Assembly (NCBI RefSeq): GCF_900116865.1
Contig: NZ_FPCD01000023.1
Coordinates: 1 to 47,598, forward strand
Direction: 5' to 3'
Length of the DNA stretch: 47,598 bases
Source of the DNA: Butyrivibrio sp. M55
Lineage (GTDB): Bacteria > Bacillota > Clostridia > Lachnospirales > Lachnospiraceae
Part shown: positions 15,445-23,690 of the stretch, in pieces
Layout of the letters: each line of letters starts with the position of its first letter
How positions within the stretch are numbered: the first letter of the stretch is position 1
Notes under the pieces: model-generated
The model's input: the letters and a program-made list of their open reading frames with translations, nothing else
The model's database searches: none
Told to the model about the DNA's origin: nothing
Program-made: the position numbers and the translations under genes

Positions 15445-15486
15445 AAAGCTGTCACTTTCAGAGTTGAAGGTGGCAGCTTTTCTTTG
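15445..15486 (+). terminator. Terminator after the sugar transferase
   Basis: AAAGCTGTCACTTTCA (15445-15460) pairs with 15465-15480 along 16 positions with two G-U pairs, followed by TTCTTT. It lies 5 bases after the stop. Confidence 0.85.
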
Positions 15487-15505
15487 AACAGAGCACTTGG
15501 CGAGT

Positions 15506-16534
15506 TTAGTTGGTTTTTTTGTCATAGGATAAAAGAATGAAGCGCGTAGCCCAGACTACAGGGAAAACAGGGTGCTTCATGCAAAAATATAAGAGCTTGT
15601 TAGCTTTTGAAGAAATGTCTACATGAGTGGACATTATTTTTTTGCGGATATCATCCCGTAGGAAAATAGAGCGTACTCTTGATGTTACGTTCGGAGCATT
15701 ATAGCGAAGCTCGCTCTTCATAACGACAAAGAGCATAATGACAAATTCACGGTCCATCTGCGTTTCTGAGGTGGATATTTTTTTATCCCTAAGGATTGCC
15801 CTGAAAGTCTTGTCGTTGAGCTCAAGGTTCGACAAGAGCTTCTTGTTGTAGCCGTGAGCCATGGAATCGCCGACGAGCCTGTAGTGGTAGAAATAGCTGT
15901 CTTTGGCGATTACGAGTCTTTTGGCGTCGCAGATGGTGGGAAGCATTATGTTTACGTCCTCAGCCATTACGATCGAAGTGTCGCAGTATTTGATGTTATC
16001 AAGAAGAAGCTTTCTGGATGTGAGCTTCATGCATCTTGACATGGTAATGGGACGGACTTCGTTTCCAAGGATGTTTTCCTTTATCTTATCAAGGGAATCG
16101 CCGGTGTAGATGCCGGGGGTAAGTCCCTGAGTTTCTTTCCTTCTTTCGTTATTTTTTTCAACGATATAGTTTCCTGAGATTATCTCACTGTCGGAAAAAG
16201 ACGGATCGGTGAGAGCGTAGAGCTTCTCAAGCATATCGGTATCAACCCAGTCGTCGCTGTCGAGGAAGCAAAGATAGTCTGCGCAGGCTCTTTTTACCCC
16301 TTCCGTCCAGGCGGATATGAGGCCGCCGTTAGGCTTGTGGACTGCGATGACGCGATCGTCTTTTGCGGCATATTCGTCGCACTTTGCAGGACTTACGCCG
16401 TCTGTGGAACCGTCGTCAACGAGGATTACCTCAAACTCCTTGAAAGTCTGTGTGAGTACGCTTTCAAGGCACTCGTCCATATATTTGGAGGTGTTATAAA
16501 CCGGGATGATTACACTGATCTTGGGTTGTGACAT
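15506..16534 (-). CDS. Family 2 glycosyltransferase
   Basis: The 342-residue GT-A enzyme has KISVIIPVYNTSKYMDECL at the N-terminus, VDDGSTDG (about 40-46) for UDP binding and the metal-binding FLDSDDW (about 92-98). The second half is less conserved, with a hydrophobic C-terminal stretch (FPVVWATRFILL). It transfers a sugar from a nucleotide donor, probably in cell-surface glycan synthesis. It is transcribed alone against its neighbours. The promoter reads TTGACA, 18 bases, TAAGAT on the minus strand (16602-16573). Confidence 0.92.
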   Translation of the reverse strand: MSQPKISVIIPVYNTSKYMDECLESVLTQTFKEFEVILVDDGSTDGVSPAKCDEYAAKDDRVIAVHKPNGGLISAWTEGVKRACADYLCFLDSDDWVDTDMLEKLYALTDPSFSDSEIISGNYIVEKNNERRKETQGLTPGIYTGDSLDKIKENILGNEVRPITMSRCMKLTSRKLLLDNIKYCDTSIVMAEDVNIMLPTICDAKRLVIAKDSYFYHYRLVGDSMAHGYNKKLLSNLELNDKTFRAILRDKKISTSETQMDREFVIMLFVVMKSELRYNAPNVTSRVRSIFLRDDIRKKIMSTHVDISSKANKLLYFCMKHPVFPVVWATRFILLSYDKKTN

Positions 16535-16572
16535 TTCTTTTCCCTTCTGAATTGAATTAAATTCTACAAACT

Positions 16573-16602
16573 ATCTTATCAGCGACTGAGTGTGCGTGTC
16601 AA
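16573..16602 (-). promoter_or_regulatory. Promoter of the GT2 gene
   Basis: On the minus strand a perfect -35 TTGACA (16602-16597) stands 18 bases from -10 TAAGAT (16578-16573), about 40 bases ahead of the start codon. Confidence 0.65.
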
Positions 16603-16672
16603 AATGTGATAGAAACGTCAGTGTATTTGAGGTAAAATTAATAGTAACAAAAAATCTAGGAGGAAAGGGCGT

Positions 16673-17179
16673 ATGGGTAAAGTTTTTCATGTAGATCATC
16701 AGATAGATAAGAAGAATGTAGAAGATTCGGTCACAGAGTGGACCAAAGTAGTTGAATACAGTGATATTAACAGCGAAAAAAGGCTTTTTGGCGGCAAACT
16801 TATGTCGTGGATAGATGAAGTTGCGCGAACAGTTGCGCTGCGGCATTCCGGCAATCCCGTGATCACAGCGGCTGTCGACAACATGCAGTTCAAACAGGGC
16901 GCGAAGCTCGATGATATACTTGTTATAATCGGAAAGATAACGTATGTTGGCAGGACCTCGATGGAAATACGGGTTGATACTTACGTTGAGGACAGGCGTA
17001 ACGGTATGCGGCACGTCCTTAACAGAGCGTACCTGACAGAAGTGTGCATCGACGATGATGACACTCCGGTTCTGGTTCCTTACGGGATCAATATCAAAAC
17101 AGAGAATGAGCGCGCTGAGTGGGAAGGCGCGGAGAAGAGGATAATACTTAGGAAAAAGCGCAGGATGGAAGGATTCTGA
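16673..17179 (+). CDS. Hotdog-fold acyl-CoA thioesterase
   Basis: The 168-residue protein matches the YciA/acot7-like branch of hotdog thioesterases. The GGKLMSWIDEVARTVALRHSGNPVITAAVDNMQF block (about 40-72) contains the conserved G-L-M-W-D-E-A pattern with the acidic catalytic residue and the following 'V TA.VD.m.F' strand. It hydrolyses acyl-CoA esters in the cytosol; the chain length cannot be read from the sequence. CTAGGAGGAAA precedes the ATG. It stands alone; the Arg/Lys-rich C-terminus (RIILRKKRRMEGF) is unusual. Confidence 0.88.
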   Translation: MGKVFHVDHQIDKKNVEDSVTEWTKVVEYSDINSEKRLFGGKLMSWIDEVARTVALRHSGNPVITAAVDNMQFKQGAKLDDILVIIGKITYVGRTSMEIRVDTYVEDRRNGMRHVLNRAYLTEVCIDDDDTPVLVPYGINIKTENERAEWEGAEKRIILRKKRRMEGF

Positions 17180-17220
17180 TAGAGTGGATTTATGCGCTTC
17201 ATAGTGGTCGAAAAATTAAT

Positions 17221-17305
17221 GTGATATATTTTTCACTTTTTATATTGACATGAGAAAATACGAGTGATATATTTATAACATCAAATCAAGTTATAAATAT
17301 ATCAC
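17221..17305 (+). promoter_or_regulatory. Promoter with a 16-bp-arm palindromic operator over the -10 box
   Basis: The -35 TTGACA is at 17245-17250 and the -10 TATATT at 17268-17273 (17-base spacer). A perfect inverted repeat with 16-bp arms (17264-17279 and 17290-17305, 10-base centre) begins with GTGATATATTTATAAC and covers the -10 box and start site. A partial half-site GTGATATAT lies upstream at 17221-17229. The encoded HTH protein at 17764 is the natural candidate for binding it. Confidence 0.8.
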
Positions 17306-17336
17306 TTTTGATTTCAGACATTATGGAGGCATGAAG

Positions 17337-17759
17337 ATGAACAAGGACAAGAAGGTAACATTAAAGGACATTTTGGTTTCAAAGGTAGTTAGAAATATTG
17401 CTATTGCGGTATATTTCTGGATGTGGGCAAGAACAGATTATAAGGAGTCGTACTCTATGATTCAAAGTTCTGTCGGCGCTTTTCTTGCAGTTTTTTATTA
17501 CATGCTTTATTCAAGAGAAAGAAAGTATAAAAAGGAATGCTTTGATGAGCTTGCTGAGAGAAACTTAAATAAATGCAATGCTATTTGCTACAAGATTATG
17601 GCAGTTATTATGGTTGCACTTGCTTTTGCGGCTGCAATAGTAGGACATACCGAATCTTTTGGAACGGATGTTATCGGCTGGATCCTCGTAATCTCACTTG
17701 TAGTTGTTTCAATCGTGAGAGTAATCCTGTATTCTGCCATCGATAAAAAAGGAGAATAA
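17337..17759 (+). CDS. Small integral membrane protein paired with an HTH regulator
   Basis: The 140-residue protein has four hydrophobic segments (about 16-34, 42-56, 85-104 and 112-132) with short charged loops. GGAGG at 17325-17329 lies 7 bases from the ATG at 17337; the ATG at 17331 is too close. The stop is 4 bases before the HTH gene, so both form one operon. Membrane protein plus XRE regulator pairs of this size are common in Firmicutes; in known cases the membrane protein may modulate the regulator. I do not know its function. Confidence 0.8.
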   Translation: MNKDKKVTLKDILVSKVVRNIAIAVYFWMWARTDYKESYSMIQSSVGAFLAVFYYMLYSRERKYKKECFDELAERNLNKCNAICYKIMAVIMVALAFAAAIVGHTESFGTDVIGWILVISLVVVSIVRVILYSAIDKKGE

Positions 17760-17763
17760 GCCC

Positions 17764-17967
17764 ATGGCACTTATCACTAAGGTAAAAGAATACCGTGAAA
17801 AAGCCGGCTACAAGCAGAGCGAGCTCGCCGAGATGGTCGGCGCAAGACGCGAAACAATCGTCCACCTCGAGAACGGCAAATACAACCCGTCACTTAAGCT
17901 TGCGATGGATATAGCCAAGGTATTTGGCACCACCGTTGAGGAACTGTTCGAATTTACGGAAGATTGA
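17764..17967 (+). CDS. XRE-family HTH transcriptional regulator (short, YozG-like)
   Basis: The 67-residue protein is a single HTH_3 domain: VKEYREKAGYKQSELAEMVG, then ARRETIVHLENGKYNPSLKLAMDIAKVFGTTVEELFEF. This is the small single-domain form of Cro/C1-type regulators and probably works as a dimer. The start overlaps a GGAGAATAAG ribosome site in the end of the upstream gene. It most likely represses its own promoter through the large palindrome at 17264-17305. Confidence 0.93.
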   Translation: MALITKVKEYREKAGYKQSELAEMVGARRETIVHLENGKYNPSLKLAMDIAKVFGTTVEELFEFTED

Positions 17968-17990
17968 TAAGAGAATAGAGAAGAGAAAGG

Positions 17991-18018
17991 CGCAGATTGA
18001 TGTAAATCTGCGTCTTTG
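17991..18018 (+). terminator. Terminator after the HTH gene
   Basis: CGCAGATT/AATCTGCG (17991-17998, 18005-18012) with a 6-base loop is followed by TCTTTGTTTTT. The same CGCAGATT stem is used again at 20537-20559. Confidence 0.8.
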
Positions 18019-18044
18019 TTTTTATATAGAAAAAATGTAGAATT

Positions 18045-18893
18045 TCATTTCTTTATGTTTTTGTATTTTTCAAGTTCTGCTTGTAATTCTGCAATGGTGG
18101 CATCCTTTTTGGCAAGTTCGGATTCATATTTTTCTTCTGCATCAGTATAGCCGGCTGTATACTGAGAATTCATTTGTTCTCTGTAACGGCGCTGGCCTTC
18201 AAGAAGCTCTTTAGCCTGATTGTCATAATTAAGTTCGAAGATCAAATTTCCCACCTCCTCGATATCAGGATGATTCTTGGCAAGATTTTTAAATTCTTCC
18301 CAAGTGGTTGCTTTAAAAAGACTCGCCCAGTACACAAGATTGTGGTTGATATCTTCTTGTGTAGCAAGGTCTGTGTGGTTTAATTGTAGCACATTTATAC
18401 CGAATTTATCAGTATATAAGTGGTGGCTTTTTATATTGGTAAGACGGTATCTGGCATAGAATTCTTTTGCTGCTTTTGGGATGAGGGTCTGATCCGTGAT
18501 GCAGAATAGCGTTGTAGGTTTGATGAGAGAATAATTATCACCGCTGCCAATGTTGTCATATACTCTGCATAGATAGAGTATTGAGCGTGATATCCAATAC
18601 TTATCGGGATATACTTGGAGCTCGATGTTGAGAATCTCATTGCTGTTGAGAGTGAGCTTAATATCCATGATTGTTTCCTTACCTGCGCTGTTAAGATCAA
18701 TTGGATTTTCGACATGGATGTCTTGTACATCATCAGGTGAAAGCCCTTTTAGGGCACAAACAAGACCTGTTAATGCTTTTTCGGATTGCTGCATGACGTA
18801 ATGGAACATCATGTCGCTCATAAGAGTAAATTCGATTTCACCTGTCGCAGTTTCGTAGGTGAGCTTTTTAGATTTGTCTTTTGACTTGGTCAT
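18045..18893 (-). CDS. Rpn-family recombination-promoting nuclease / PD-(D/E)XK transposase
   Basis: The 282-residue protein matches the PDDEXK_2 (PF12784) family. FTLMSDMMFHYVMQQ opens the domain, and the nuclease core is seen in ETIMDIKLTLNSNEILNIELQVYPDKYWISRSILYLCRVYD, with Asp and Glu-x-Gln in the order of the D...ExQ catalytic set. The N-terminal half is followed by NIKSHHL and a 'F.NLAKNHPDIEEVGNLI' helix. A Glu/Lys coiled coil occupies the last 60 residues. Such proteins are mobile or selfish nucleases, often found in many copies. AT-rich sequences related to the palindromic repeats at 19111-19198 flank the gene. Confidence 0.9.
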   Translation of the reverse strand: MTKSKDKSKKLTYETATGEIEFTLMSDMMFHYVMQQSEKALTGLVCALKGLSPDDVQDIHVENPIDLNSAGKETIMDIKLTLNSNEILNIELQVYPDKYWISRSILYLCRVYDNIGSGDNYSLIKPTTLFCITDQTLIPKAAKEFYARYRLTNIKSHHLYTDKFGINVLQLNHTDLATQEDINHNLVYWASLFKATTWEEFKNLAKNHPDIEEVGNLIFELNYDNQAKELLEGQRRYREQMNSQYTAGYTDAEEKYESELAKKDATIAELQAELEKYKNIKK

Positions 18894-19110
18894 TTAGATA
18901 TTTCCTTTCTAATAGAAAAAATAGAATTGGCAATTTGCCATTAATCAGCTTGGAATTGTCGTTGAAAGACTGCTGACTTGTCTTATGATATCAGATAAAT
19001 CTTAAGAAATACCGTCGAAAAATCTTAAGATTTTTTGTAGTATGGAAAAGAAATATCAAGAACGCAGGGTAAGTACAAAGGAAGGTACAAAATCTGCGCT
19101 TTTTTAATAA
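18894..19110. other. Intergenic stretch between the nuclease and the AAA ATPase
   Basis: No gene lies here. It holds the 41-base stem-loop repeat at 18997-19037 and a weak terminator-like hairpin (CGCAG 19063-19067 with CTGCG 19094-19098, then six T). Confidence 0.6.
18997..19037 (+). repeat. 41-base stem-loop repeat, copy 1
   Basis: AAATCTTAAGA (18997-19007) pairs with TCTTAAGATTT (19023-19033) around a loop containing ACCGTCGA, followed by TTTG. Copy 2 at 33503-33543 has the same length and 36 of 41 identical bases. Confidence 0.8.
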
Positions 19111-19198
19111 GAAAAAATGTAGAATTCTACACTTTTGTTGATTAAAATGAGGGTTAGTGGTAAAATTTAACAAGAAAAAATGTAGAATTCTACACTTT
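19111..19198 (+). promoter_or_regulatory. Promoter between two identical 14-bp palindromes (AAA ATPase gene)
   Basis: AAGAAAAAATGTAG followed by AATTCTACACTTTT occurs twice (about 19110-19135 and 19173-19198). Each copy contains the perfect palindrome TGTAGAATTCTACA (19118-19131 and 19181-19194), exactly 63 bases apart. Between them lies a promoter: TTGATT (19138-19143), 17 bases, TAAAAT (19161-19166). A related half copy (AGAAAAAATGTAGAATTTCA) is at 18028-18047. Confidence 0.8.
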
Positions 19199-19210
19199 TG
19201 GAGAATAGAA

Positions 19211-20518
19211 ATGATAAAAAGAGATAAATATTTAAATCAATTACTCGAAGCAAGAGAAAACGGTTTTCCTAAGGTTATTACCGGAATAAGACGATGCGGA
19301 AAATCTTTTTTACTAAAAGAAATTTATAAAGGCTATTTGCTTGATGAGGGCGTTGACTATTCTCATATTCATGTTATTGAGCTTGATGACGATAGGAACA
19401 TAGAGTACAGAGATCCGATAAAGCTTGGCGAATATGTTCGGGGAATCTGCACGGATTCAGAAAAGCATTATGTTTTTGTGGATGAGATTCAGAAAGTGTA
19501 TACGATAAAGAATCCGAATCTGACAGGTGGTAAGCATGTTCCTGCCAAAAAGAAAGACACAGATACGGTATCGTTTGTGGACGTAGTTTTGGGTTTATCT
19601 TGCGAAAAAAATATTGATCTGTATGTGACCGGTTCCAACTCAAAAATGCTTTCATCGGACATAGTGACTGAGTTTAGAGATAAGGCGACGAACATAAATC
19701 TGGCTCCGCTTTCATTTGAGGAATTTTATGTATATGTGGGAGGATATGAAACAGAAGCACTGTACGAATATATGCAGTATGGCGGAATGCCGCTTGCTGT
19801 TTTGAAAAAGGATGATGATAAAAAAGAGTATCTCAAGGGATTATTTGAGACAACATATTTTAGCGATATTCTTGAAAGAAACAGATTAAGGAGAGGTGAG
19901 GAACTTGAAGAACTCTGCAATATCATAAGTTCTTTTACCGGGGAGCTTCTTAATTCCGAAAAGATAGCAAATACATTTCTAAGTGTTAGGAAATTAAAAA
20001 TAGACAAGTCTACAATTGAGAACTACATAGGTTACTTTATAGATGCGTTTCTTCTTAGAGAGGCTCGTAGGTTCGACATTAAGGGAAGAAAAGAAATCGG
20101 AGCACTGAGAAAGTATTACTTTGCAGATACAGGGCTTAGAAATGCCAGATTAAATTTTGCATTTCCCGATGAAGGTCAGATGTTGGAAAACATCGTGTAT
20201 AATGAGCTACGCTACAACGGATATTCCGTAAACGTCGGTACTTTTGATACAGTTGAAAAGAATAAAGCAGGGAAATCTGTTAGGAAAAACAATGAAGTGG
20301 ATTTCTACGCAACAAAGGGCATCCGCTCATATTACATCCAGGTGACAGCGGATATTTCCAATGAAACGACCAAGGAAAGAGAGATAAGACCATATATCTT
20401 GATTAACGATCAGATTCAGAAAGTTATTGTGGTCAACAAACCGATAAAGGAGACTCGCGACGAGCGCGGATTTACAATTATTGGTATAACGGATTTCTTG
20501 CTTAGGTTTATAAAGTAA
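19211..20518 (+). CDS. AAA ATPase with C-terminal DUF4143 nuclease-like domain
   Basis: The 435-residue protein belongs to the archaeal/bacterial AAA_14-DUF4143 group. Walker A is TGIRRCGKSFLL (about 24-35), Walker B is YVFVDEIQKV (about 86-95), sensor 1 is YVTGSNSKML, and the AAA_14 domain is followed by 'YFSDILERNRLRR' and the DUF4143 domain with GALRKYYFADTGLRNARL and NNEVDFYA, the latter a D/E-type nuclease-like strand. The start at 19211 follows TTGGAGAATAG. The molecular function of the family is not established. Its promoter is framed by twin palindromes, so it is probably tightly repressed. Confidence 0.9.
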   Translation: MIKRDKYLNQLLEARENGFPKVITGIRRCGKSFLLKEIYKGYLLDEGVDYSHIHVIELDDDRNIEYRDPIKLGEYVRGICTDSEKHYVFVDEIQKVYTIKNPNLTGGKHVPAKKKDTDTVSFVDVVLGLSCEKNIDLYVTGSNSKMLSSDIVTEFRDKATNINLAPLSFEEFYVYVGGYETEALYEYMQYGGMPLAVLKKDDDKKEYLKGLFETTYFSDILERNRLRRGEELEELCNIISSFTGELLNSEKIANTFLSVRKLKIDKSTIENYIGYFIDAFLLREARRFDIKGRKEIGALRKYYFADTGLRNARLNFAFPDEGQMLENIVYNELRYNGYSVNVGTFDTVEKNKAGKSVRKNNEVDFYATKGIRSYYIQVTADISNETTKEREIRPYILINDQIQKVIVVNKPIKETRDERGFTIIGITDFLLRFIK

Positions 20519-20536
20519 ATATAGATAGAATTTAGG

Positions 20537-20566
20537 CGCAGATTGCCACAAAATCTGCGTCTTTTT
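20537..20566 (+). terminator. Terminator after the AAA ATPase gene
   Basis: CGCAGATT/AATCTGCG (20537-20544, 20552-20559) with a 7-base loop is followed by T-rich sequence. It is nearly the same hairpin as at 17991-18012. Confidence 0.8.
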
Positions 20567-20568
20567 CT

Positions 20569-20597
20569 ATGACAAAATACTATATATAGGTTATAAT
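20569..20597 (+). promoter_or_regulatory. Promoter of the exopolysaccharide operon
   Basis: ATGACA (20569-20574), a 17-base spacer and a perfect TATAAT (20592-20597) are visible directly behind the previous terminator. The design is the same as the promoter at 5448-5476. Confidence 0.75.
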
Positions 20598-20645
20598 AAC
20601 AGTGAAAAAATATGCAGTTAATGCTGATTGTATGGGTTTGGGGAG

Positions 20646-21584
20646 ATGAAAAAAGTTTTTCAGGAAGCTATTTTTTTTGTTGCGGAAAAAGGGAAAAAGA
20701 TAGGTATAAACAGAGAAAAGCTAAAAGCAGGCTTTTTTCCTTTATATCGCTTATTTTGTCGCGTTGAATATAAAATCTTTAAGCAAGTCTATCTATATCA
20801 TGTGGAAATTCCTGTTACTCAAAGATGCACACTTAAATGTAAAGATTGTAGTTTTATGATGCCATATTTTGAACATCCAAAAGACTACGAAGTTGATAAT
20901 CTGCTTACATATATGGACAGGCTGTTTGAATGTGTTGATACGATTCAAATTTTTCGAATACTGGGTGGAGAGCCTTTTGTATATAAAGAGTTGGATAAAA
21001 TAATCAGTAAGGCATTGGCGTGTAATAAGGTAAAGACTGTTGATGTTGTCACAAACGGAACGTTGGTTCCATCAGATAAAGTAATGGATGCTTTGAAAAA
21101 TCCCAGATTGACAGTCCAGATTAGTGATTACGGAGATATTTCGTATAAGAAAAATGAATTACAGAAAGCGTGCGAGGAGCGTGGGATAAAATGTGTAATT
21201 CGAAGTATGGCGGATAAGAACTGGTTTAGCGCCGGGGATCTGCATTTCAGAGGTAAGGTTGCAGCGAATATAAAAACTCAGTTGAAAAGATGTGCGGGAA
21301 TATGTCGAAGTTTTCAGAATGGAAAACTATATTTTTGCCCAAGAGCATCATTTGGAACACTTCTTGGAATTCCGAATCCACCAAAAGACTATGTTGACTT
21401 TACCTGCTCAGCGGATAAAAACGAATTGCGAAAACAGATTTATGAATTAAATCAACGCAAAGGATTTCTTGCATGTAATTACTGCGATGAAGGAACCGAT
21501 GAATACAGACCGATTCCGCCTGCAGAGCAGATACGGGATAGGAATCAGGTTGAAAAATGGAGAGAAAATATAGGAAAGCAATAA
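20646..21584 (+). CDS. Radical SAM protein of the exopolysaccharide cluster
   Basis: The 312-residue enzyme has the radical SAM 4Fe-4S motif RCTLKCKDC (Cys61, Cys65, Cys68), then RILGGEPFVYKEL and VDVVTNGTLVP of the SAM-binding barrel. Further Cys residues near the C-terminus (KRCAGICRS, YFCPRA, FLACNYCDEG) suggest an auxiliary cluster of SPASM type. The start is uncertain: GGGGAG touches the ATG at 20646, and an in-frame TTG at 20628 has no clear site. It is the first gene of a glycan operon; such enzymes there may modify a sugar or a peptide, but the substrate is unknown. Confidence 0.8.
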   Translation: MKKVFQEAIFFVAEKGKKIGINREKLKAGFFPLYRLFCRVEYKIFKQVYLYHVEIPVTQRCTLKCKDCSFMMPYFEHPKDYEVDNLLTYMDRLFECVDTIQIFRILGGEPFVYKELDKIISKALACNKVKTVDVVTNGTLVPSDKVMDALKNPRLTVQISDYGDISYKKNELQKACEERGIKCVIRSMADKNWFSAGDLHFRGKVAANIKTQLKRCAGICRSFQNGKLYFCPRASFGTLLGIPNPPKDYVDFTCSADKNELRKQIYELNQRKGFLACNYCDEGTDEYRPIPPAEQIRDRNQVEKWRENIGKQ

Positions 21585-21615
21585 GAGCAGTTTTTTGAAT
21601 GTATTGAGGATACAG

Positions 21616-22662
21616 ATGAAGACAATACTACATGTAACGGAAGTTCTTTCAGGCGGAGTGCTTCCGGTAATATCAGGTATTTGCAACGGATTGTGTGATA
21701 TGTACAGATTCGTTGTTATTTATGGGGATAGAGATGATGTTCCTAAGAATTTGAATGAGATTTTTGATTCTAGAGTGAAGCTTATCTATTTGCCATCATT
21801 AAAGCTCAAGATGTCATTAAAAGATGATCTGTCAGCGATAAAAGAAATAAGACGATGTGTAAAGGATGAGAAGCCGGATATAATACATATCCATTCAACA
21901 AAGGCAGGCATTGACGCAAGAGTCGGACTACTTGGATGTAAAGTGACTAAATACTATACACCGCATGGATTCTGCTTTTTGAGAAAAGATCAAAATAACA
22001 TTAAGCGTTTTATCTTAAAAACAATGGAAAAGACGCTGGCCAAGATGTGCGATGGAATTATAGCTTGTGGAAAGTATGAATATGAAGTTGCAAAAAAGAT
22101 TTCCACAAAAGCCGTGTTGATAGAAAACGGATTGGATACAGAATTTGTGGATAAAGCACTGGCTGAGGAAGAATTAAAAGAAGAAAAAGAACATAAGTAT
22201 ACTGTTTATACGGCCGGCAGAATAGGACCTCAAAAGAATCCCAAGCTGTTTAATGAAATTGCTTCTAATCTGCCTGATTACAAGTTTGTGTGGATTGGAG
22301 AAGGTGAGGATAGAAACCTTCTTACAAGTACAAACATCGAGGTGACGGGGCTGTTAAGCAGGAGAGATGTTATAAAGAGAGCGAAGAACTACGATTGCTA
22401 TCTGTCTACCAGTTTGTGGGAAGGTCTTCCCATAGCACTTATGGAAGCCATGTATATGGGAAAGAAGTGTGTTGTTTCCGATGTTGAAGGGAATAATGAG
22501 CTTATAAAAGATGGAGAGACAGGGTATCTATACAAAAATATAGAAGCTGCTTATAGTGCAATAAGTGCTGAAAAAACATTTGGGAATAGTGCGAAAATAG
22601 TAATAAACGATGAGTATTCGTTAGCTGTAATGTGTAGAAAGTATAAAAGTATATATGGGTAA
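21616..22662 (+). CDS. Family 4 glycosyltransferase (GT-B)
   Basis: The 348-residue protein has an N-terminal acceptor domain (TILHVTEVLSGGVLPVISG, KPDIIHIHSTKAGIDARVG) and a donor domain with YTAGRIGPQKNPKLFNEIA (about 195-213), WIGEGEDR and the late E-x7-E-type region LSTSLWEGLPIALMEAMYMGKKCVVSDVEGNNELI. This is the usual retaining GT4 pattern. GAGG lies 6 bases before the ATG at 21616. It adds one sugar of the repeat unit in the cytosol. Confidence 0.92.
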   Translation: MKTILHVTEVLSGGVLPVISGICNGLCDMYRFVVIYGDRDDVPKNLNEIFDSRVKLIYLPSLKLKMSLKDDLSAIKEIRRCVKDEKPDIIHIHSTKAGIDARVGLLGCKVTKYYTPHGFCFLRKDQNNIKRFILKTMEKTLAKMCDGIIACGKYEYEVAKKISTKAVLIENGLDTEFVDKALAEEELKEEKEHKYTVYTAGRIGPQKNPKLFNEIASNLPDYKFVWIGEGEDRNLLTSTNIEVTGLLSRRDVIKRAKNYDCYLSTSLWEGLPIALMEAMYMGKKCVVSDVEGNNELIKDGETGYLYKNIEAAYSAISAEKTFGNSAKIVINDEYSLAVMCRKYKSIYG

Positions 22663-22670
22663 ATAATTAT

Positions 22671-23687
22671 ATGTCAAAAAGATTGGTAAGTGTAATAATT
22701 CCTGTTTACAACGTCGAGCAATATATTGATAGATGTATTGATAGTATTTGTAGGCAGACATATAAAAACATAGAAATAATTATTGTAAATGACGGAAGTA
22801 CTGATAATAGCAGTAAGATACTGGATGCATATGCAGATAAGGATAGTAGGATACGAGTTTTAAATAAATTAAATGGTGGATTATCCAGTGCAAGGAATTT
22901 AGGAATAAAAAAGTGTAATGGGGAGTATGTTTTCTTTGTTGATGGAGACGACTTTATTGCAGATAATCTTATAGAGCATTTTTTAATAGTTGCTGAAAGA
23001 ACAGATGCAGATTATGTATGTAGCGAATCATTTTCTTTTGTTGACGGAGATGATGATAAAGCTCAAAAAATAATAAATCGTATGGGGCATGATTCTCCAA
23101 AATATCGAATAGCAGATAGAAAGGAGGCATTGTTAAGGCTGTTCTATCAGAAACCATCATTTACCGGAGCGTATTTAAAGTTATATAGAAAGAACTTATT
23201 TGATAATATTGAATTCCCTGAGGCAAGGTATTTTGAAGATCTTGCAACAACTTATAAATTTATGCAAGCTGCAAATGTAATTGCTTTTGTAAAAGATAAA
23301 TATTATGCATATAGAATTCGCTCAAATAGTATTATGAATCAGAAGTTTAATGAAAGAAAAATGGATTGTATATGGATTTCAAAGCAGATGGAACAGGACT
23401 TTTTATATGCTGATGAAAGTATAAAAAATGCAGTTTTTTGTAGCATATTCAGAATTAATAGAATAATTTATGCGCAAACTCCTTTTCAATCAGATTATTC
23501 AAAAAAAATATATGTATATATATCGAAATATAGAAAAAGTGTAATTAAGAATAGAAATGTGAATGTATATGAAAGAATATTGGCATTGATGTCATATGGA
23601 GGGGAAGGATTTTTCCGCAGTGTGTTATTGACATTTTCCGCAATTAAAAAAATGAAGATGAGAATAAGCGTTATGAGATGGGGATGA
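22671..23687 (+). CDS. Family 2 glycosyltransferase
   Basis: The 338-residue GT-A enzyme starts with RLVSVIIPVYNVEQYIDRCI. VNDGSTDNSSKI and NGGLSSARNLGI follow, with the metal site FFVDGDDF (about 84-91). The C-terminal half is long and basic without clear membrane spans. The gene starts 9 bases after the GT4 stop. Its codons are AT-richer than those of the first two operon genes, and this continues to about 29.4 kb. Confidence 0.93.
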   Translation: MSKRLVSVIIPVYNVEQYIDRCIDSICRQTYKNIEIIIVNDGSTDNSSKILDAYADKDSRIRVLNKLNGGLSSARNLGIKKCNGEYVFFVDGDDFIADNLIEHFLIVAERTDADYVCSESFSFVDGDDDKAQKIINRMGHDSPKYRIADRKEALLRLFYQKPSFTGAYLKLYRKNLFDNIEFPEARYFEDLATTYKFMQAANVIAFVKDKYYAYRIRSNSIMNQKFNERKMDCIWISKQMEQDFLYADESIKNAVFCSIFRINRIIYAQTPFQSDYSKKIYVYISKYRKSVIKNRNVNVYERILALMSYGGEGFFRSVLLTFSAIKKMKMRISVMRWG

Positions 23688-23690
23688 AAT

